A stretch of DNA of 64,000 nt from Paraburkholderia monticola (GTDB lineage: Bacteria; Pseudomonadota; Gammaproteobacteria; Burkholderiales; Burkholderiaceae): contig NZ_LRBG01000004.1 in assembly GCF_001580545.1 (NCBI RefSeq), positions 434,001-498,000 of the forward strand, written 5' to 3'. Positions 58,386 through 64,000 of the stretch are shown in pieces. Under the pieces are notes generated by a model. It did no database searches. It saw nothing but the letters and a program-made list of their open reading frames with translations, and had not been told where the DNA came from. Within the stretch, counting starts at the first letter, position 1. Each line of letters starts with the position of its first letter. Position numbers and translations under genes: made by a program.

Positions 58386-59051
58386 GTGGGTGACGAACGG
58401 GAAACGGCCGGGTTAGCTGACGGGTGCCGTAAAGCGCCAATCGGTGGTCTGGACGAGAAGGAAAGGAAGTATCGCGCAGGGTTTGCGACGGGCCACCCAC
58501 CGCATGGCGCGGTGGTCGCACAAAAATATCTTGGACCGATATTTGGTCCCGAAGCCGCATGGTGGGACCACCTTGCCGCGCTGAAAGCGCAGATCGACCG
58601 GGTAAAGCAAGGGGACCTGTCAGGCGTCGAGGCGATGCTTATTAGCCAGGCTCACGCGCTCGATGCGATATTCACAGGTCTTGCCACACAGGCGAGCGAG
58701 TACGCCGAAAAGTATCCTGGGGTAACGGACACCTACTTGCGGCTGGCGTTAAAAGCGCAGTCGCAGTGCCGGACGACCTTGGAAGCCTTGGCAGACATCA
58801 AGAATCCGCGTCCGTTCGCATTCGTGCGACAGGCGAACATCGCGAATGGCCCGCAGCAGGTGAATAATCAATCCACGCGTGGTGGTGGCACCCCCAGCGG
58901 TTATGCGCGCGCGGAAAATCCGGGAAAATCTACAAACGAACTATTGGAAGCCGATCATGGCGAACGGATGGACCTTGGAGCGGCGGACGCGGCAGGCGGA
59001 GAAAATTCGCGGATGGAGACCGTGGGAAAGGTCGACGGGGCCGGCGACTGA
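58386..59051 (+). CDS. hypothetical protein of the element
   Basis: 221 residues from the GTG at 58386, chosen because the upstream site GGAGAAGG is strong. Helical (AAWWDHLAALKAQIDRVKQGDLSGVEAMLISQAHALDAIF), with a polar, Gly-rich C-terminus. No family recognised. Its last 95 bases overlap the next gene in another frame. Confidence 0.62.
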   Translation: MGDERETAGLADGCRKAPIGGLDEKERKYRAGFATGHPPHGAVVAQKYLGPIFGPEAAWWDHLAALKAQIDRVKQGDLSGVEAMLISQAHALDAIFTGLATQASEYAEKYPGVTDTYLRLALKAQSQCRTTLEALADIKNPRPFAFVRQANIANGPQQVNNQSTRGGGTPSGYARAENPGKSTNELLEADHGERMDLGAADAAGGENSRMETVGKVDGAGD

Positions 59052-59199
59052 AGCGGGAAAATTGATTTCGTCGCACAACGCGATGAAACATGGGATGCGA
59101 TCGGCACACTCTCTCGACGAACGACGCCGAATGGATCATTTGTTTCGCGACTGTCGGGAGTGTTTGGGCATCGTGCGAGTCCGCCACGATCGCCGATAG
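58957..59199 (+). CDS. small conserved island protein
   Basis: 80 residues from the ATG at 58957, inside the end of the previous gene. The N-terminus NGWTLERRTRQAEKIRGWRP leads into WERSTGPATEAGKLISSHNAMKHG. This layout recurs in small proteins of phages and islands: a basic helix followed by a STGP motif and a run of His/Arg. It probably binds nucleic acid. Function unknown. Confidence 0.6.
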   Translation: MANGWTLERRTRQAEKIRGWRPWERSTGPATEAGKLISSHNAMKHGMRSAHSLDERRRMDHLFRDCRECLGIVRVRHDRR

Positions 59200-59495
59200 T
59201 GCTCGCTGAATGTATCGAGCATGCCGTCGCGTGGGGCTTCACAAACACGTTGGGCGGATGAGTTTGAGCGGCGTGTATCAGCTCAGCGGCATTGGCGAGC
59301 GGGAACGCGTGCGTGACAAGGTGGTGTCAGCATTGTGCCGTGGCAACGTCCAATCCACGTTGGGTCAGCGCCGGAGGGACTTGTACCACTGTGAGAACCA
59401 ACCTGAAGCCTCTATAGTGCGGTGTCTGATTCTTCGACATTTATAATACCAGCCCCACCTGTGACAGCACGCCAGTCCACGGCGAAGAGAATCGA

Positions 59496-61067
59496 ATGAG
59501 CGACAGCAATAGCACCAAATCCACCCGAAACGGAAGCGGCCTCGGCTTTGAGGCCGAGTTGTTCAAAGCTGCAGACAAACTGCGCGGCAATATGGAGCCG
59601 TCGGACTACAAACACGTCGCGCTTGGACTCATCTTCTTGAAATACATCTCGGAGGCGTTCGAGGCAAAGCATCGAGCACTTCTCGCTGAAGACGCGCAAG
59701 CGGCCGAAGACAAGGATGAGTATTTGGCTGACAACGTGTTTTGGGTACCCAAAGGTGCCCGGTGGTCACATCTACAGGCAAATGCCAAGCTCTCGACCAT
59801 CGGAACACTCATAGACGACGCGATGCGTGCTATCGAAAAGGATAACGAGTCGCTCAAGGGAGTCCTGCCGAAGGACTATGCTCGTCCCGCGCTCAACAAG
59901 GTGATGCTAGGTGAGCTGATCGACTTGATCTCTGGCATTGCCCTTAATGAGGAAGGGGGCCGCTCCCGAGACATCTTGGGTCGGGTCTACGAATACTTTC
60001 TTGGCCAATTTGCCGGTGCCGAAGGAAAGCGTGGTGGCGAGTTCTATACGCCTCGCTCGGTAGTGCGGGTGTTAGTGGAGATGCTCGAACCCTACAAGGG
60101 CCGCGTTTACGATCCGTGTTGTGGCTCGGGAGGCATGTTCGTTCAGTCGGAAAAATTTGTGCAGGAACGAGGCGGTCGAATTGGCGATATTGCGATCTAC
60201 GGTCAAGAATCGAACTACACAACGTGGCGTCTAGCCAAAATGAATCTGGCAGTACGTGGTATCGACTCGGACATCCGCTGGAACAACGAGGGGAGTTTTC
60301 ACAAAGACGAGCTGCGTGACCTAAAGGCTGACTACATTCTTGCGAATCCTCCGTTCAACATTTCAGATTGGGGCGGCGACCGCCTGCGCGAGGACGTGCG
60401 TTGGAAGTTCGGTACGCCTCCGGTAGGCAACGCGAACTATGCTTGGCTGCAGCACATCATTCATCACCTCGCTCCGTATGGTACGGCCGGCGTTGTGCTT
60501 GCCAATGGCTCGATGTCATCCGATCAATCGGGCGAAGGTGAAATACGTCGTGTGATGATCGAGCAGGACATCGTGGATTGCATGGTGGCGCTTCCGGGGC
60601 AGCTCTTCTATTCCACCCAGATCCCCGCTTGTCTCTGGTTCCTCGCTCGAGATAAATCGAACGGGCGCGCCGGTAAAGCTCATCTACGCGACCGACGCAA
60701 ACAGGTGTTGTTTATCGACGCTCGAAGACTTGGCGTGCTGGTAGACCGCACTCGGCGCGAGCTTACCGATGCAGAGGTGCAGAAGATCGCTGATACCTAT
60801 CACGCTTGGCGCGGGGAGGAAGGCGAAGGAGTCTATGTTGATGTTCCAGGGTTCTGCAAATCTGCCTCGCTCGAAGAAATTAAAGCGCACGGCTACGTGC
60901 TCACACCCGGCCGCTACGTTGGCGCTGAGCAGGTCGACGACGATGGCGAATCATTTGAGGAAAGGATGCCTCGTCTCGCCGCAGAGTTGTATGCGCAATA
61001 CGCCGAATCGACGAAACTCGAGCAGGCTATCAAGGCGAACCTGAAGAGGCTGGGCTATGGTGGTTAA
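59496..61067 (+). CDS. hsdM: type I restriction-modification DNA methylase subunit
   Basis: 523 residues. N6-adenine methylase: an N-terminal helical domain, the SAM-binding motif [17 protein letters not shown] (Asp206 to Gly213), catalytic NPPF (284-287) and [10 protein letters not shown] (181-190), all standard for HsdM. It modifies one adenine on each strand of the bipartite recognition site. hsdS starts 11 bases before its stop. Codon use is less GC-biased than in the flanking chromosome. Confidence 0.96.
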   Translation: MSDSNSTKSTRNGSGLGFEAELFKAADKLRGNMEPSDYKHVALGLIFLKYISEAFEAKHRALLAEDAQAAEDKDEYLADNVFWVPKGARWSHLQANAKLSTIGTLIDDAMRAIEKDNESLKGVLPKDYARPALNKVMLGELIDLISGIALNEEGGRSRDILGRVYEYFLGQFAGAEGKRGGEFYTPRSVVRVLVEMLEPYKGRVYDPCCGSGGMFVQSEKFVQERGGRIGDIAIYGQESNYTTWRLAKMNLAVRGIDSDIRWNNEGSFHKDELRDLKADYILANPPFNISDWGGDRLREDVRWKFGTPPVGNANYAWLQHIIHHLAPYGTAGVVLANGSMSSDQSGEGEIRRVMIEQDIVDCMVALPGQLFYSTQIPACLWFLARDKSNGRAGKAHLRDRRKQVLFIDARRLGVLVDRTRRELTDAEVQKIADTYHAWRGEEGEGVYVDVPGFCKSASLEEIKAHGYVLTPGRYVGAEQVDDDGESFEERMPRLAAELYAQYAESTKLEQAIKANLKRLGYGG

Positions 61068-62298
61068 ATCGACGGTCGGAGACTACGTCACCCTTCAGCG
61101 TGGCATCACTTACAAGGGCAACCTGGTGGGGAAACCCGGCCCCGCTTTGCTTGGGCTTGGCGCGATTCATCCAGGAGGAGGATTTCGCGAAGGCGACTAT
61201 AAGACTTACGGCGGGGAGTGTCCGCCGAAGATTATGCTTTCACCGGGCGATCTTTTCGTTTCGTTAAAGGGTGCGACCAAAGACGGGAAGATGATTGGAT
61301 CGGTGGCACGCGTTCCCCCCTCTGTGGCATCGGGCCGTTTAACGCAAGACACCGTCAAACTCGAGTTTCGTGACTCAAGTCAAGAAGAGCAAAATTTCCT
61401 TTACTGGGTTTTGCGTACTCCTCAGTATAGAGATTACTGTGACGGTCATGCAACGGGGAGTGCCGTTGTGGCGCTTAGTCGCGATGATTTCTTGGCTTAT
61501 CCTGTGCCTCCCGTCACGCCTGCGCGCAAAAGCATCGTCGAACTGCTCGAGATCCTAGACCGCAAAATCGAATTGAATCGACGGATGAATGCGACGCTTG
61601 AGGCAATGGCGCAAGCTTTGTTTCAGAGTTGGTTTGTCAACCTTGATCCTATTCGCGCCAATTCAGGCTCCGAGCCGACTGTCGCGAAACAGGTCGCAGC
61701 GGACGCAGGGTGGGATACCCGGAGTCTGGATGAGATTGCACACTATCTAAACGGCGTTGCCCTCCAAAAATATCCTCCAGGAGACGGACCCACACTACCA
61801 GTTATTAAGATTGCTCAGCTTCGTAAAGGAAGCACGATTGACGCTGGCCGCTGCAACAGTGATCTGCCGCCCGCTTACATCGTTCAAGACGGCGATGTGC
61901 TCTTTTCGTGGTCCGGTACTCTTGAGGTCGAACTCTGGTGCGGTGGAGTGGGCGCACTCAATCAGCACCTTTTTAAGGTAACTTCGAAAGAGTTTCCGAA
62001 GTGGTTCTATTATCTGTGGACGCGTCATCATTTGGACGAATTTCGCCGCATCGCGGCTGCCAAGGCCACAACTATGGGACACATTCAGCGCAGCCATCTC
62101 AGCGCGGCAAAAGTCATCGTTCCGCCGAAAGCCGTCCTTGAAGAGATGTCGCTATCGATGTCACCGTTGGTCGAGAAGATTATTTTGAACCGAGTTCAAT
62201 CGCGCAATCACGTTGCACTGCGCGATGCACTACTGCCGAAATTGCTTATTGGCGATCTAGAGTTGGAAGATGCCGAGCGCATCGTAGAGGACGTTTAA
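61057..62298 (+). CDS. hsdS: type I restriction-modification specificity subunit
   Basis: 413 residues with two target-recognition domains. The first spans about 1-150 ([18 protein letters not shown] ends it). A central conserved helix follows ([38 protein letters not shown]). The second domain spans about 215-365 and ends with a second conserved helix ([26 protein letters not shown]). It determines the DNA sequence read by the complex. The start overlaps hsdM by 11 bases. Confidence 0.95.
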   Translation: MVVKSTVGDYVTLQRGITYKGNLVGKPGPALLGLGAIHPGGGFREGDYKTYGGECPPKIMLSPGDLFVSLKGATKDGKMIGSVARVPPSVASGRLTQDTVKLEFRDSSQEEQNFLYWVLRTPQYRDYCDGHATGSAVVALSRDDFLAYPVPPVTPARKSIVELLEILDRKIELNRRMNATLEAMAQALFQSWFVNLDPIRANSGSEPTVAKQVAADAGWDTRSLDEIAHYLNGVALQKYPPGDGPTLPVIKIAQLRKGSTIDAGRCNSDLPPAYIVQDGDVLFSWSGTLEVELWCGGVGALNQHLFKVTSKEFPKWFYYLWTRHHLDEFRRIAAAKATTMGHIQRSHLSAAKVIVPPKAVLEEMSLSMSPLVEKIILNRVQSRNHVALRDALLPKLLIGDLELEDAERIVEDV

Positions 62299-62299
62299 G

Positions 62300-63046
62300 A
62301 TGACTCTGGACTGGTGTCCCGGCATCCGTGAGGTCTGCGCGCACTGGCATAACGCACCAATGTTGCATCAAACTTTTGAGGCGTTGGAGCGCGCACTAGA
62401 ACAAGACAACGATGCCTGCATCGACTGTGCAAAAGCCATGGTCGAGGTGGTTTGTCGAATAGTAGTTGAAAGTTTTCATACCGTTCAAGCGCCGTTAAAG
62501 CCTACGCAGGAGACACCATCCCTTTCGGACTGGCTGAGTGCTGCGATACGTGCGCTGAAACTGGGTGACGTACGCGATGACAAGTTCAAGAAGCTGGTCT
62601 CTAGTCATCACAAATTAGCCGACGCACTCAACGATCTACGCAATAAGGGGGGGCCAACAAGTCACGGTAAAGATCCGTATCTTGAGCGCCTCGCTGTCCA
62701 CCATCGCCGCACCGCGGTGCTGGCGGCAGATGCCATAGTAGCCTTTCTTCACAAAGCCTATTTAGATGCGATGCTGGATCCGGTCAGCTCGCGTGAACCG
62801 TGGGAGAGATTCGAAGTAGCTAATTCCCTTATCGATGCCCACGTCGGCCTATCGGTGGAAATCGAGGAGGAAGGAGCACCTACTCTCAAGTTTCTGCTTC
62901 CTGGTGGCGATGAGTTGCCGCTTAAGATTGAGGTTAGCCGATTGCTCTATCTGCTCGATCGTGCGGCCTACGTTGAGGCTTTGAACGCGGCGCGTGGGGC
63001 TCCTGCTCTCGTAACAGAGCAGGAGAAAGAACAAGGAGAAGAATGA
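62300..63046 (+). CDS. Abi_C-domain protein inside the restriction operon
   Basis: 248 residues, starting one base after hsdS ends. The core around residues 98-155 (LVSSHHKLADALNDLRNKGGPTSHGKDPY...AVLAADAIVAFLHKAYLDAM) matches the abortive infection C-terminal (Abi_C) domain, including LRNKxGxxSHG. Abi_C proteins are associated with phage exclusion. The second half is helical with an acidic end. The stop overlaps the hsdR start (ATGA), so all four genes are translationally coupled. It is probably an accessory anti-phage effector or a modulator of restriction; this is inference. Confidence 0.8.
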   Translation: MTLDWCPGIREVCAHWHNAPMLHQTFEALERALEQDNDACIDCAKAMVEVVCRIVVESFHTVQAPLKPTQETPSLSDWLSAAIRALKLGDVRDDKFKKLVSSHHKLADALNDLRNKGGPTSHGKDPYLERLAVHHRRTAVLAADAIVAFLHKAYLDAMLDPVSSREPWERFEVANSLIDAHVGLSVEIEEEGAPTLKFLLPGGDELPLKIEVSRLLYLLDRAAYVEALNAARGAPALVTEQEKEQGEE

Positions 63047-64000
63047 TGGCGTTTTTGCCGGAGTCCGGCGTTGAGCTGGCACTACTAGACCAACTGCGTG
63101 GGCTAGGCTATAGCGTCGAAAAAGAGGAGGACATTGGCCCAGATGGTCATCGTCCGGAACGGGAAAGTTACGATGAAGTTATATTGAGAAAGCGCTTTGA
63201 AAATGCTGTTGCGCTACTCAATCCGGGATTGCCTGTGGAGGCCCGTCACGACGCGATTCGTAAGTTGACTCAGTCAGAGCTGCCGTCGCTCCTCGAAGAA
63301 AACCGTCGCATTCACAAGTTGATGACGGAAGGTGTGGACGTTGAGTATTACGCTGACGACGGTACCTTGGCGGCGGGCAAGGTCACGCTAATTGACTTCG
63401 AGCGCCCCGAGCAGAATGACTGGCTGGCCGTGAACCAGTATGTGGTCGTTAGTGGTCAGTACACGCGCCGTCCCGACGTGGTCATCTTTGTGAATGGGTT
63501 ACCGCTTGCCGTGATCGAGCTGAAAGCGCCGGGAAGCGGTAATGCCACCTTGGTTGGGGCGTACAACCAACTCCAAACCTACAAGAAGCAGATTCCGGCA
63601 CTCTTCAATACGAATGCTCTTTTGGTAACGTCGGACGGGATCTCCGCCCGTGTCGGCTCTCTCTCGGCCGATCTGGAGCGATTCATGCCTTGGCGTACAA
63701 CCGATGGCAAGGACGTCGCCTCGAAGGGCACACCGGAACTCTCGACTTTGATCGAGGGTGTTTTCGAACAGCACCGACTTCTTGACTTGTTGTGCCATTT
63801 CACCGTTTTCGGGGAAACCGGCTCCGGACTGGCGAAGATCATCGCCGGTTACCACCAGTTTCACGCGGTGCGGCACGCGGTCAGCAGCACCGTGACGGCC
63901 TCCTCGCCAAATGGCGATCAACGGGTTGGTGTGATTTGGCACACGCAAGGTTCTGGGAAAAGCTTGCTTATGGCGTTTTACGCGGGGCGACTGGTCAAGC
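63043..64000 (+). CDS. hsdR: type I restriction endonuclease subunit, N-terminal part
   Basis: 319 codons are visible before the window ends; full HsdR proteins have about 1000. Start at 63043 overlapping the abi-like stop, or at the ATG three bases later. The N-terminal part contains the PD-D/ExK nuclease core: RPDVVIFVNGLPLAVIELK with Asp145, Glu159 and Lys161. HsdR-type QNDWLAVNQYVV comes before it. The motor domain begins with Walker A VIWHTQGSGKSLLM (303-307). It cleaves unmodified DNA after ATP-driven translocation. Confidence 0.95.
   Translation, partial: MMAFLPESGVELALLDQLRGLGYSVEKEEDIGPDGHRPERESYDEVILRKRFENAVALLNPGLPVEARHDAIRKLTQSELPSLLEENRRIHKLMTEGVDVEYYADDGTLAAGKVTLIDFERPEQNDWLAVNQYVVVSGQYTRRPDVVIFVNGLPLAVIELKAPGSGNATLVGAYNQLQTYKKQIPALFNTNALLVTSDGISARVGSLSADLERFMPWRTTDGKDVASKGTPELSTLIEGVFEQHRLLDLLCHFTVFGETGSGLAKIIAGYHQFHAVRHAVSSTVTASSPNGDQRVGVIWHTQGSGKSLLMAFYAGRLVK

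Larger units (their letters stand above)
53223..64000 (+). mobile_element. integrative element at tRNA-Ala, left part
   Basis: The element starts after the tRNA and continues past the window. It carries an arm-domain gene, a tyrosine integrase, an AlpA-like regulator, a P-loop ATPase, several unknown genes and a type I restriction operon. Genes from 55189 onward have lower GC and different codon use than the flanking chromosome. This supports acquisition by transfer. Confidence 0.85.

Noticed and set aside
59210..59446. Short plus-strand frame between the small island gene and hsdM
   Set aside because: No ribosome-binding site or family similarity; the stretch more likely holds the hsd promoter, for which only a TATAAT at 59442-59447 without a good -35 box is seen.
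53223..64000. Second copy of the tRNA-Ala 3' end (attR)
   Set aside because: No such repeat was found by eye up to the right edge; the element boundary is therefore outside the window.

Overview
The window is high-GC DNA with the gene style of a beta-proteobacterium of the Burkholderiaceae, most likely Paraburkholderia or a close relative. The indications are a short H-NS-family protein with a C-terminal binding motif, an rsmI/yraN/diaA/BON-lipoprotein block, many paired ABC and RND transporters, and strong GC codon bias. The species call is inference; there is no rRNA or marker gene to fix it.

Layout. 1-6573 (minus): the start of an MFS transporter, then a complete RND efflux set (inner-membrane pump, membrane-fusion protein, outer-membrane lipoprotein). 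7006-10425: a small conserved protein, an SrkA-like kinase and a secreted transglutaminase-like protein. 10603-18205 (minus): a seven-gene molybdenum hydroxylase operon in the order S-L-M-D-E-G-XdhC. Its large subunit carries AYRGAGR, so it is a form II enzyme and probably not a true CO dehydrogenase. 18625-24703: an amino-acid permease, a two-component pair, ferredoxin-NADP reductase and a secreted propeller-like protein. 24871-32423: a sugar ABC importer of the galactofuranose (YtfQRT-YjfF) type with its LacI regulator and an aldose 1-epimerase. These share an AT-rich 11-bp motif present three times, twice abutting a TTGAC -35 box. 32396-47707: mostly housekeeping and metabolic singletons, including a phosphodiesterase-like protein, a Lon-like AAA ATPase without protease domain, an FAD oxidoreductase, a HiPIP, an amidase, dienelactone hydrolase, a truncated nitronate monooxygenase, a branched-chain amino-acid binding protein, MFS and CDF transporters, an H-NS-like protein and an Lrp regulator. 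47075-53084: exonuclease and metallo-hydrolase, a possible structured RNA leader, rlpA, rsmI, yraN, diaA, a BON lipoprotein and a cytochrome c.

53147-64000 is the left part of an integrative element inserted at tRNA-Ala(CGC). It opens with an arm-domain-only integrase-like gene directly followed by a complete P4-type tyrosine integrase. Then come an unknown gene, an AlpA-like regulator, a P-loop ATPase and two small island genes. A type I restriction-modification operon follows (hsdM-hsdS-abiC-like-hsdR), with an Abi_C-domain gene between hsdS and hsdR. hsdR runs off the right edge, and no second copy of the tRNA 3' end is visible, so the element continues beyond the window.

The items most worth following are the restriction operon with its embedded Abi_C gene, the triple LacI-type operator, the form II hydroxylase operon, and the hairpin-rich leader upstream of rlpA. 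No CRISPR array or insertion sequence was seen.
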